Of a stretch of 64,000 nt of DNA, positions 52,724 to 59,926 are shown piece by piece (the first letter of the stretch is position 1; every line of letters starts with the position of its first letter). The stretch lies in NCBI RefSeq assembly GCF_003999975.1, contig NZ_RJAC01000022.1, positions 1 to 64,000 of the forward strand, given 5' to 3'. The stretch is from Actinoplanes solisilvae. GTDB lineage: Bacteria > Actinomycetota > Actinomycetes > Mycobacteriales > Micromonosporaceae. The notes under the pieces were generated by a model that had not been told where the DNA came from, made no database searches, and was given only the letters and a program-made list of their open reading frames with translations. A program made the translations under genes and the position numbers.

Positions 52724-53134
52724 ATGGGAACCTTGCCGAAGGAACTCGTCGACCTGATCGAAACGGGTCCGCTGGCCCACCTGACCACCCTGAACGCCGA
52801 CGGCTCACCCCAGGTGTCGATCATCTGGATCGGCCTCGACGGCGACGACGTGGTCAGCGGCCACCTGCCCCGCAACGTGAAGATCCGCAACATGGAACGC
52901 GACCCGCGCGTGGTGCTCTCGTTCGAGGCGCCCCGCCGCCCCGGCGTCTTCCTGGCCGAACACGCCGTGCTGCGCGCCCTGGCCACCGTCGACCCTTCCG
53001 ACCAGGCCTGGGACCTGCTGAACCGCCTGTCGCTGGTGTACGTCGGGTCACCGTTTCCGGCGCCGCGCGCTTCCGGCTACATCGTCCGCTACCAGGTGCA
53101 GCGCATCGGCGGAGTCGGCCCCTGGGTGCCGTGA
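52724..53134 (+). CDS. PPOX-class F420- or FMN-dependent oxidoreductase
   Basis: 136 residues, the usual size of split-barrel PPOX proteins. It opens 'LPKELVDLIETGPLAHLTTLNADGSPQVSIIWIGLDGDDVV', continues 'HLPRNVKIRNMERDPRVVLSFE' and ends 'RYQVQRIGGVGPWVP'. These proteins bind F420 or FMN and reduce small molecules; many actinobacterial members use F420. It follows the DUF305 gene by nine bases, so it may be in the same transcript. Confidence 0.88.
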   Translation: MGTLPKELVDLIETGPLAHLTTLNADGSPQVSIIWIGLDGDDVVSGHLPRNVKIRNMERDPRVVLSFEAPRRPGVFLAEHAVLRALATVDPSDQAWDLLNRLSLVYVGSPFPAPRASGYIVRYQVQRIGGVGPWVP

Positions 53135-53136
53135 TC

Positions 53137-53276
53137 GCGCGCGGGCTTCCCGGCGGGCTGCTGTTGTGGTGTCGCTTGGGCGGCCGGTTGCGGTGGCTGG
53201 GTGGTTGCGCGCGGGCTTTCCGGGTGGGCTGTCGTTGTGGTGTCGCTTTGGGCGGCCCGTCGCGCTGATCGCTTGC
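53137..53276. repeat. Two 70-bp direct repeats
   Basis: Copies start at 53137 and 53207, sharing GCGCGCGGGCTT, GGGCTG, GTTGTGGTGTCGCTT and GGGCGGCC in the same order with a few indels. They lie directly after the PPOX gene. No gene is supported in 53135-53750. Confidence 0.75.
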
Positions 53277-53400
53277 TTGCGGCCTGTCGCGCCTCCCGCT
53301 GCCCGGATGCCGGGCCTCACGCGCAAGATCCTTCGGCTGATCCTTGATCTAGGGGCCTCGCTCGCCCCCGAGAGGCCTTGATCCTTGATCTCGAATTGAT

Positions 53401-53575
53401 CATGCGTGCGAGAGGCTTGAGTCATGCGTGCGAGAGGCTTGATCATGCGCGCGAGAGGCCCGTTTTCTTGAAATAGGGTCTGGAAATAGGGTCTGGCGTT
53501 CGCATCGACTTCTCCTGAAATAGGGTCGGCCGTTCGCATCGACCGAAATCGACTGAATAGGTCTGCCGTTCGCGT
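53401..53575. repeat. Short-unit repeat field (22-bp and AAATAGGGTC-type units)
   Basis: CATGCGTGCGAGAGGCTTGA occurs at 53401 and 53423, with a variant at 53444. After this, GAAATAGGGTC occurs three times between about 53470 and 53526 and CGTTCGCATCGAC twice. Upstream (53330-53400) TTGATC words recur, similar in style to 8295-8690. Units vary in length and lack conserved spacers, so this is not CRISPR. Confidence 0.7.
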
Positions 53576-53750
53576 TGGCCCGGCCACCGCGACGGGCCGC
53601 ACCCAGGCGGCCGCACGACAGCGCCCGCCCGGGGACGCCCTCGCGCAGCCACCCCGGTCACGGCGATCAGCCCACAAAAGCCGCACTTCGGATGGCCGGT
53701 GTTCGAGTCCGGAGGGTCCCCGACGGCGGAGGATCTCTAGAGTCTCCGGC

Positions 53751-54281
53751 ATGCCGAAGTTGATCGCGCCCACCGTGGTGCTGCACGCCGCGTTCCTGGA
53801 AGCCCGCGAGGAGTGGGGCGAGGGAGCCTGGTTGCACGGTCACGGAGTGCGGCCGACCGACGACGTGGTCTCGGCGGCCGGGTTCGAACGGTGGGTGGCG
53901 AGCCTGCACGACCAGGAGGATGTGTCGATCCCGCCCATCGACGGGTGGGTGCACTGCACGTACCGCTGGATCGTCGAGGACGAGCGCTTCCTGGGCGCGA
54001 TCGCGCTGCGGCACACCCTCAACGACTGGCTGCTGCAGACGGGCGGCCACATCGGCTACGGCCTGCGTCCGACGGCCCGTGGGCGCGGCCTGGCGAGCTG
54101 GGCCCTCGGCCACACCCTCGAGACGGCGCGGTCGCTCGGCCTCGACCGCGTGCTGCTCACCTGCCACCCCGGCAACACCGCGTCAGCCCGCACGATCGAA
54201 GCCCACGGCGGCGTTCTCGAAGACATCCGCAACACCGGCCCCGACCGCGTCAAGCGCTACTGGATCAACCTGCGACCGTGA
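53751..54281 (+). CDS. GNAT acetyltransferase
   Basis: 176 residues with the GNAT fold. 'CTYRWIVEDERFLGAIALRHTLNDWLLQTGGHIGYGLRPTARGRGLASWALGHTLETA' contains the acetyl-CoA signature (Arg/Gly-x-x-Gly-x-Gly/Ala), followed by 'LTCHPGNTASARTIEAHGGVLE'. Resembles GNATs annotated as ribosomal-protein or small-molecule acetyltransferases; the acceptor is unknown. The start ATG has only a distant GGAGG (18 bases upstream). Its 3' end overlaps a second, unrelated GNAT gene by 17 bases, tail to tail. Confidence 0.85.
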   Translation: MPKLIAPTVVLHAAFLEAREEWGEGAWLHGHGVRPTDDVVSAAGFERWVASLHDQEDVSIPPIDGWVHCTYRWIVEDERFLGAIALRHTLNDWLLQTGGHIGYGLRPTARGRGLASWALGHTLETARSLGLDRVLLTCHPGNTASARTIEAHGGVLEDIRNTGPDRVKRYWINLRP

Positions 54282-54801
54282 GGGTTTTCTCGAAGATGAC
54301 GAAGTCGCATGGGGTGGCCAGGCGTGGGACCACGGTGGGGTAGTCGTCGGCGAAGTCGGCGGTTCGGGTGGCCTGGTAGCCGAGGCGTTCGTACCAGGCC
54401 CGCAGGAAGTCCTTGACCGGGTGGGACCAGGTTCGGGGCGTGAGCAGTTCGAGCTGCATGCGGGGTAGGCCTTGGGAACGGGCCCACGTCTCGGCGAAGG
54501 TGACCAGGTCGCGGCCCAGGCCGATACCTCGATGTTCGGGGGCGGCGACCAGCATGCCGAACTCGGCCAGGGTGTCGCTGAGGCGCTGGACCCGGACCGC
54601 GCCGACGACGACGCCGTCGAGGCGGGCGGCGGCCAACTGGCCGGTGCGGATGAACTGGGTGATCTCGGCCGTCGTGGTGCGGGCGGTGTCGTCGCGCCAC
54701 AGGCCCTTCTCGGCGTCGGCGTAAACCCGGTTGACCAGGGCGGCTGTGCCGGGAGCGAGGTGATCGTCGGAGGGTTTCAGCACGGCGATGTCGGCGCTCA
54801 C
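54265..54801 (-). CDS. GNAT acetyltransferase
   Basis: 178 residues. 'LDGVVVGAVRVQRLSDTLAEFGMLVAAPEHRGIGLGRDLVTFAETWARSQGLPRMQLELLTP' holds the acetyl-CoA pyrophosphate loop (RGIGLG); 'FLRAWYERLGYQATRTADFADDYP' and 'CDFVIFEKTL' complete the fold. GTG at 54801 is chosen since the protein family starts with 'ADIAVLKPSDDHLAPG'. Acceptor unknown. An inverted repeat sits immediately upstream. Confidence 0.85.
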   Translation of the reverse strand: MSADIAVLKPSDDHLAPGTAALVNRVYADAEKGLWRDDTARTTTAEITQFIRTGQLAAARLDGVVVGAVRVQRLSDTLAEFGMLVAAPEHRGIGLGRDLVTFAETWARSQGLPRMQLELLTPRTWSHPVKDFLRAWYERLGYQATRTADFADDYPTVVPRLATPCDFVIFEKTLTVAG

Positions 54802-54811
54802 CCGGCCCAGC

Positions 54812-54830
54812 GTAGTAGCGCTGGCACTAC
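54812..54830. promoter_or_regulatory. Inverted repeat in the GNAT/serine hydrolase divergent promoter
   Basis: GTAGTAGCGCTGGCACTAC has five-base perfect arms (GTAGT/ACTAC) and further partial symmetry (GC...GC). It starts 11 bases before the GNAT start codon and resembles a TetR- or GntR-type operator; the regulator is not in the window. Confidence 0.45.
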
Positions 54831-54911
54831 CGCCGACGGTGGCGCAGGCTGCCGGGCGGCTGGGCAGGTGACGGCAATGACCGGGAGCGACGCAGTCGCA
54901 AGGATCGATGC

Positions 54912-56114
54912 ATGACGACTTTGACGAAGAGGACAGCGCTCGTAGTGGCCGCGACGGTCGTACTGACCGGCTCGGGGGCGGTGAGTGCGGCGGCGGCACC
55001 ACCGGCTCACGACGTCAGCATGAGGGAGGTGGCTGCGCGGGTGCTGTCGGTGGGCGTACCCGGGTATGTGGCTCGGATCGACGACGGGCGCCGGGTCCGG
55101 ACGACCGTGGCGGGGCTCGCGGATCGGGAGACCGGACGGCCGTTGAACGGGCGGGAGCAGTTCGAGGTCGGCAGCAACACCAAGACGTTCATGGCCGTGC
55201 TCGCCCTGCAGCTCGTCGATCGGGGGCGGCTGAAGCTCGACCGGCCGGTCGGCGACTATCTGCCCGGCGTGGTGCCCGACGGCGACCACATCACCGTACG
55301 GATGCTGCTGAACCACACGAGCGGGCTGTTCAGCTACACCTCCGACCCCGCGTTCTTCGAGCGCATGAACGAGGACCCGCAGCACGTGTACACCGAGCGG
55401 GAGCTGCTGGATGTCGCCTTCGGGCACGCGCCGAACTTCGCACCGGGGCAGGGCTGGTCGTACTCGAACACCAACTACACGCTGATCGGGATGATCCTGC
55501 AGCGGTTGACCGGGCAGAGCCTGCCTGATCTCGTCGAGCGGCGCATCGCGAAGCCGCTCGGGCTGGACCGCACCTACTTCGCCGACCCGCGGGCGACCCA
55601 CACCGGGCGAGGCTATGCCCACGGGTACGCGGTGTCGTTCGCGGGCGCGCAGCCGGTGCACACCGACGTGTCCGAGTGGCCGATCGGCGGCTGGGGCGGC
55701 GCGGCCGGCGCGATCATCTCCACACCGGAGGACCTGGCCCGGTTCTTCGAGGCCGTGCTGGGCGGCGAGCTCTTCTCCCGCGCACAGCTCGCCCAGATGC
55801 GGTCCACGGTGGACATCCCCGAGAGCTTCGGGATCAAGGGCGGGTACGGTTTGGGCCTGATCAGGATCGACTCGGTGTGCGGAACGGTCTGGGGCCATGG
55901 CGGCGACACCATGGGCCACCACAGTACGGCCGTCGCGAGCGCGGACGGGCGGCGTACGGCGGTCACCGACGCCACCGCCGAGCCCGTCGACTCCGAGCCT
56001 AACGCCGGTGCCGAGCGCTTCTACCGGGTGGTGATGGCGGCCGACACGGCAACCATCTGCCACCTGCTGAACAAGCCGGTGCCCGCCGCGGTGGCCGACG
56101 CCCTGCGCGGCTGA
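54912..56114 (+). CDS. Secreted serine hydrolase (D-Ala-D-Ala carboxypeptidase/beta-lactamase fold)
   Basis: 400 residues. Sec signal peptide of about 29 residues ending AAA. Active-site motifs: 'EVGSNTKTFMAVLALQLV' (Ser-x-x-Lys), 'GWSYSNTNYTLIGMIL' (Tyr-Ser-Asn) and 'VWGHGGDTMGHHS' (His-Gly-Gly). This trio is typical of Streptomyces R61-like DD-carboxypeptidases, which trim peptidoglycan stems, but esterases share it. It contains two isolated Cys (in 'SVCGT' and 'TICHLL') that could pair. Divergent from the GNAT at 54801; monocistronic. Confidence 0.88.
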   Translation: MTTLTKRTALVVAATVVLTGSGAVSAAAAPPAHDVSMREVAARVLSVGVPGYVARIDDGRRVRTTVAGLADRETGRPLNGREQFEVGSNTKTFMAVLALQLVDRGRLKLDRPVGDYLPGVVPDGDHITVRMLLNHTSGLFSYTSDPAFFERMNEDPQHVYTERELLDVAFGHAPNFAPGQGWSYSNTNYTLIGMILQRLTGQSLPDLVERRIAKPLGLDRTYFADPRATHTGRGYAHGYAVSFAGAQPVHTDVSEWPIGGWGGAAGAIISTPEDLARFFEAVLGGELFSRAQLAQMRSTVDIPESFGIKGGYGLGLIRIDSVCGTVWGHGGDTMGHHSTAVASADGRRTAVTDATAEPVDSEPNAGAERFYRVVMAADTATICHLLNKPVPAAVADALRG

Positions 56115-56127
56115 GACACGGCCGGTG

Positions 56128-56796
56128 TCATGACGCGGTCCGCACCTCGGGCCGCGTCGCACCGGCCCGCAACGCGATCTTGCGCGAGGCGACGATCGCC
56201 GCCGCGAGGGCGGCCAGGACCAGCGCGGCCTCGGTCAGAACCACGACCGGGTCGACGCTGTAGCCGGTGGACCGGGCGAAGGCCACCGTGACCAGCGTGA
56301 TCACGACGGCCGTCAGCGGCAGGAGCAGCATCATCACGCGGGCGGTCTCCGCGGCCCGGTGGACGTCGCGCAGGCGCAGCCGTACCGCGACGACCGCCCC
56401 GGCCACGAACGCGACGGCGGGCAGGCTGTAGACGACGGTGGCCACGACGTGGACGGGAATGTTCACGGAGAGATCGAAGAGCCGCACGCACAGCGCGAAG
56501 ACCGCGATCACCAGCCCGCTGCTGGCCACCCCGGCGACGAGCCCACCGAGCAGCGACGTGACCAGGAAGCGGCTGTGCTGCGCGGCGCCCGACCGCACCC
56601 CGGCCTCGTCGGCGAGTGCACGGGCGAAGGCGGCGACGTCGCCTTCGATCAGGCGGGCCGGGTCGACGCCGTCGGCCGCCGCGGATTCCAGGTCGAGGCG
56701 AAGGTCGGCGGCGAGTCTCGCCCGGTCGGGGGCGGCGACGCCCGCGGCACGCCAGGCCCGGGACGCCTCGGCCAGGACGCTGTCGATGTTGTCCAT
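56128..56796 (-). CDS. Membrane protein coupled to a PadR regulator
   Basis: 222 residues. A cytoplasmic N-terminal helical domain (1-75: 'DNIDSVLAEASRAWRAAGVAAPDRARLAADLRLDLESA') resembles the HAAS/permease-prefix domain that accompanies PadR regulators. Four to five transmembrane segments follow ('FLVTSLLGGLVAGVASSGLVIAVF', 'VVATVVYSLPAVAFVAGAVVAV', 'MMLLLPLTAVVITLVTVAF', 'ALVLAALAAAIVA'). It starts one base after the PadR stop, so expression is coupled. Exact role unknown; HAAS proteins are thought to sense or shape envelope stress responses with their PadR partner. Confidence 0.8.
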   Translation of the reverse strand: MDNIDSVLAEASRAWRAAGVAAPDRARLAADLRLDLESAAADGVDPARLIEGDVAAFARALADEAGVRSGAAQHSRFLVTSLLGGLVAGVASSGLVIAVFALCVRLFDLSVNIPVHVVATVVYSLPAVAFVAGAVVAVRLRLRDVHRAAETARVMMLLLPLTAVVITLVTVAFARSTGYSVDPVVVLTEAALVLAALAAAIVASRKIALRAGATRPEVRTAS

Positions 56797-56797
56797 G

Positions 56798-57151
56798 TCA
56801 ACTCCTCGCGATGGTCAGGATGCTGTCGACGGTGCCGGTGAAACCGATCCACTGCCGCTGCCACGCCTCGAGGTGTTCACGGCCCGCGGCGGTGACGGCG
56901 TAGACCTTGCGCGGCGGGCCGGACGGGCTCACCTGGCTCTCGTTCGCGACCAGGCCGAGGCGCCGCAGCCGGGTGAGCAGCGGATAGATCGTGCCGTAGC
57001 CGACCGAGCCGAACCCGGCCGCTTCCATGCGGCGGACCAGCTCGTAGCCGTGCGCGGGTTCGCCGGCCAGCAGCGCGAGCAGGCACATGTCGAGCACGCC
57101 CCGTAGAAGCTGAGCTTGACGCTCCGGATCGGCCGCTATCATGCGCCACAT
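56798..57151 (-). CDS. PadR-family transcriptional regulator
   Basis: About 117 residues. Winged helix 'LRGVLDMCLLALLAGEPAHGYELVRRMEAAGFGSVGYGTIYPLLTRLRRLGLVANESQ' with the PadR 'GTIYPLLTRL' recognition segment, followed by 'PPRKVYAVTAAGREHLEAW'. Either ATG 57151 or ATG 57142 can start it; no clear RBS precedes either, and an AT-rich promoter-like TATTAT lies immediately upstream, so a leaderless message is possible. It should repress itself and the membrane gene through the inverted repeat at 57151. Confidence 0.9.
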   Translation of the reverse strand: MWRMIAADPERQAQLLRGVLDMCLLALLAGEPAHGYELVRRMEAAGFGSVGYGTIYPLLTRLRRLGLVANESQVSPSGPPRKVYAVTAAGREHLEAWQRQWIGFTGTVDSILTIARS

Positions 57152-57166
57152 AATAGCGAGGTATTA
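57151..57166. promoter_or_regulatory. Candidate PadR operator
   Basis: TAATA-GCGAGG-TATTA, a perfect inverted repeat with five-base AT-only arms in otherwise very GC-rich DNA. It overlaps the start of the PadR gene and presumably its -10 region, as expected for autoregulation. Confidence 0.55.
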
Positions 57167-57194
57167 GGCGGCGCGATATAGCGGATCGGTTGTG

Positions 57195-57833
57195 CTAGCC
57201 GAGCAGGCGGCGTTCCCAGGCCCAGGCGGCGATTTCTACGCGGTTGCGGGCGTTCAGCTTGGTCATGATCGAGCCGACGTGGGTCTTGACGGTGCCGATC
57301 GAGATGAAGAGCTGGGCGGCGATCTCGGCGTTGGTCAGGCCCTTGGCGGCCAGGCGCACCACGTCGAGCTCGCGCGGGGACAGGCCGCCGTCGTCGCCCG
57401 AGGGCGCCGGGGGAGAGAGGTGCTCAAGGAGACGTACGGTGATGGAAGGGCTGATCAGAGCGTCGCCTGACACGGCCGCCCGCACCGCCTCGACCAACAG
57501 GGCCGGGCCCGAGTCTTTGAGCAGGAAGCCGGCCGCGCCGTTGCGCAGCGCCTGGTGGACGTATTCGTCGAGGTCGAACGTCGTCACCACCACTACCTTG
57601 ACCGGCTCGCTGACGCCGGGGCCGGAGAGCAGGCGCAGCGCCTCGAGGCCGTCCATCTTCGGCATGCGGATGTCGAGCAGCGCCACGTCGGGCTTGAGCT
57701 TTCGGGCCAGCGCCACCGCCTCGACGCCGTCGGCGGCCTCGCCCACGACCTCCATGTCGGGCTGCGCACCGATGATCATGCCGAAGCCGGTGCGGACCAT
57801 GGCCTGGTCGTCGGCGATGAGAACGCGGATCAT
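57195..57833 (-). CDS. NarL/LuxR-family response regulator (DesR/LiaR-like)
   Basis: 212 residues. Receiver with 'IADDQAMVR', phosphoacceptor 'VALLDIRMPKMDG' (Asp54), 'VVTTFDLDEYV' and 'GFLLKDSGPALLVEAV'. C-terminal LuxR helix-turn-helix 'LSPRELDVVRLAAKGLTNAEIAAQLFISIGTVKTHVGSIMTKL'. Its ATG overlaps the stop of the kinase gene upstream (ATGA). Probably controls the divergent ABC exporter. Confidence 0.94.
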   Translation of the reverse strand: MIRVLIADDQAMVRTGFGMIIGAQPDMEVVGEAADGVEAVALARKLKPDVALLDIRMPKMDGLEALRLLSGPGVSEPVKVVVVTTFDLDEYVHQALRNGAAGFLLKDSGPALLVEAVRAAVSGDALISPSITVRLLEHLSPPAPSGDDGGLSPRELDVVRLAAKGLTNAEIAAQLFISIGTVKTHVGSIMTKLNARNRVEIAAWAWERRLLG

Positions 57834-59029
57834 GCTTCTGTCCTCGGGTCGATCGGGAACGCGGCGTCGACGACCCAGCCGCCCTCGATGCCGGGCATGG
57901 CCGTGATGCGGCCGCCGACCGCGCGGACCCGCTCGGTCAGGCCCACGAGACCGTACCCTGAGCGCTCGCGCGGTGCGGCGGTGCGCGCCGGGAGCTCACC
58001 GTCGTTGGCCACCCGCACCAGCAGCCACTCGGGCGTACGGCGGATCCAGACGTCGGCGGCCGTCGCGGCGGGGGCGTGCTGGCGCACGTTGGTCAGCGCC
58101 TCCATCACCACCCGGTAGGCCGAGGTGGAGACCTCGACGGGAAGACCGCCGACGTCGCCGTCGAGGTGCATGCGGGCCTTCGCGCCGCCGGCCGAGTTGA
58201 ACTGGTCGAGCAGGGTGCCCAGGTCGGAGACGCCGGCGACCGGGGCGAGGGGGGCGTCGGGTTTCGAGTCGGGGTCGCGCAGCACGCCGACCATGCGCCG
58301 CATCGACGCCATCGTCTCGGCGCCGGCGGTCTCGATCTGTTCCAGGGCGAGCAGCACCCGTTTCGGGTCCTGTTCGGCGATGAACTTGGCCCCCTGGGCC
58401 TGCACGACGATGCCGGTGACGTGATGGGCGATGAAGTCGTGCAGGTCACGGGCGAACTCGGTGCGCTGCTCGGCGCGCACGGCGTCGACCGCGCGCTGGC
58501 GGGAGCCCTCGACGATGCGCAGGTAGATGGCGAAGCCGATCACCGCGGCGGCGGCCAGCGCCTGGATCAGGCCGAAGATCACGTAGACCGCGTTCTGGCC
58601 CGCCCGCAGCGGCGCGAAGCTCACCGCCGCGCCCACCACGAGCAGGGCGATCGCGCCCCGGCCGGCGGTGGAGTTGCGGGCGATCACGTAACAGACGCCG
58701 AGCAGCGCGAACGACTCGGCCAGGCCCCAACCGGCGCCGTACTCGTTGCCGTCCGACATCGCCGCGCCGACCAGCGTGACCAACAGCGACGCGCCACCCA
58801 GGACTATGGCGGCCGTGGGCAGGCGGGTCGAGCCCGGCTTGTGCACGGGCAGCCACACCGCGGCCGCGGCCAGGGCCAGCAGCACCTGGAACAGGCCCAG
58901 CACCTCGGAGCGCGACAGCAGGCCGCCCTGGGCGACGTCGAAGAGGCCGAGCAGGAACATGCCGCCGAGCGCGAGGAGCTGCGCCGCCCGGCGAAGGATC
59001 ATGCGGTTGGGATTGGTCTGCATCGCCAT
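57830..59029 (-). CDS. DesK-like sensor histidine kinase
   Basis: About 399 residues. Five to six transmembrane segments fill residues 15-175 with almost no extracytoplasmic domain, so it probably senses the membrane itself. HisKA_3 phosphoacceptor 'EFARDLHDFIAHHVTGIVVQA'; ATPase elements 'VVMEALTNVRQHAP', 'VRVANDG' and 'GYGLVGLTERVRAVGG'. Two start codons (59029, 59023) are possible. Divergent from a MacB-like exporter, the typical context for antibiotic- or envelope-stress-sensing modules. Confidence 0.92.
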   Translation of the reverse strand: MAMQTNPNRMILRRAAQLLALGGMFLLGLFDVAQGGLLSRSEVLGLFQVLLALAAAAVWLPVHKPGSTRLPTAAIVLGGASLLVTLVGAAMSDGNEYGAGWGLAESFALLGVCYVIARNSTAGRGAIALLVVGAAVSFAPLRAGQNAVYVIFGLIQALAAAAVIGFAIYLRIVEGSRQRAVDAVRAEQRTEFARDLHDFIAHHVTGIVVQAQGAKFIAEQDPKRVLLALEQIETAGAETMASMRRMVGVLRDPDSKPDAPLAPVAGVSDLGTLLDQFNSAGGAKARMHLDGDVGGLPVEVSTSAYRVVMEALTNVRQHAPAATAADVWIRRTPEWLLVRVANDGELPARTAAPRERSGYGLVGLTERVRAVGGRITAMPGIEGGWVVDAAFPIDPRTEA

Positions 59030-59045
59030 CCAGCGTAAGCGCTGG
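59030..59045. promoter_or_regulatory. Inverted repeat in the kinase/ABC divergent promoter
   Basis: CCAGCG-TAAG-CGCTGG, six-base perfect arms with a four-base spacer, lies immediately upstream of the kinase start codon. It could be an operator for the response regulator or a hairpin affecting kinase translation. Confidence 0.4.
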
Positions 59046-59173
59046 TCCGGGGTGACCCATCGGCCGAAAGACAGACCCGCCGCCCGGCATCGACCCGGCC
59101 GCGGGCCGATGTGCCGGTCGATCGGCTGCCCCCAGACTCCTCGGCGACAAGCAAGCCACCGAGTGGAGATGAC

Positions 59174-59926
59174 ATGCAGACGCAGAGCGTGGACACGTTG
59201 GCCGCGGTCGCCGCCGTCGACCTGGTCAAGGTCTACGGCAGCGGGGACACCGCGGTCCGGGCGCTGGACGGTGTGACCGTCGGTTTCTCACGTGCCCAGT
59301 TCACCGCCATCATGGGGCCCTCGGGCTCCGGCAAGTCCACCCTGATGCACTGCCTGGCCGGCCTGGACACCGCCACCTCGGGGCAGGCCCTGCTCGGCGG
59401 CACCGACCTGACCAAGCAGCCGGACAAGGTGCTGACCAAGGTGCGGCGGGAGCGGATCGGCTTCGTCTTCCAGGCCTTCAACCTGTTGCCGCAGCTCACC
59501 GCCGCGCAGAACATCACGCTGCCGCTCGAGCTGTCCGGCCGCAGGCCCGACCCGCACCTGTACGCCCACCTCACCGAGTCGCTGGGCATCGTGGCCCGGC
59601 TCGACCACCGGCCGGGCGAGCTCTCCGGCGGTCAGCAGCAGCGGGTCGCCCTGGCCCGCGCGCTGATGTCGCGCCCCGAGGTCGTCTTCGCCGACGAGCC
59701 GACCGGCAACCTGGACTCCCGCTCGGGCGCCGAGGTGCTGCTCTTCCTGCGCAACTCGGTGCGCGAGCTCGGCCAGACGATCGTCATGGTGACCCACGAC
59801 CCGGGCGCCGCCGCGTACGCCGACCGGGTCGTGCTTCTCGCCGACGGCCGGGTCGCCGGCGAGATCGACCGGCCCGACATCGCCTCGGTCACCGACGCCC
59901 TGCAGAACCTGGCGGCCGCCCGATGA
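59174..59926 (+). CDS. MacB-type ABC transporter ATPase
   Basis: 250 residues. Walker A 'IMGPSGSGKSTLMHCLAGLD', Q-loop 'VFQAFNLLPQLTAAQNI', ABC signature 'ELSGGQQQRVALARALM', Walker B 'VVFADEPTGNLDSRSG' and H-loop 'MVTHDPGAAAYAD', all canonical for the LolD/MacB class. ATG at 59174 has GTGGAGAT upstream. Its stop overlaps the permease start (ATGA). It energises the FtsX-type permease. Confidence 0.95.
   Translation: MQTQSVDTLAAVAAVDLVKVYGSGDTAVRALDGVTVGFSRAQFTAIMGPSGSGKSTLMHCLAGLDTATSGQALLGGTDLTKQPDKVLTKVRRERIGFVFQAFNLLPQLTAAQNITLPLELSGRRPDPHLYAHLTESLGIVARLDHRPGELSGGQQQRVALARALMSRPEVVFADEPTGNLDSRSGAEVLLFLRNSVRELGQTIVMVTHDPGAAAYADRVVLLADGRVAGEIDRPDIASVTDALQNLAAAR

Noticed and set aside
53401..53575. 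Possible CRISPR array
   Set aside because: Units differ in length and sequence, spacers are absent or 1-2 bases, no cas genes.
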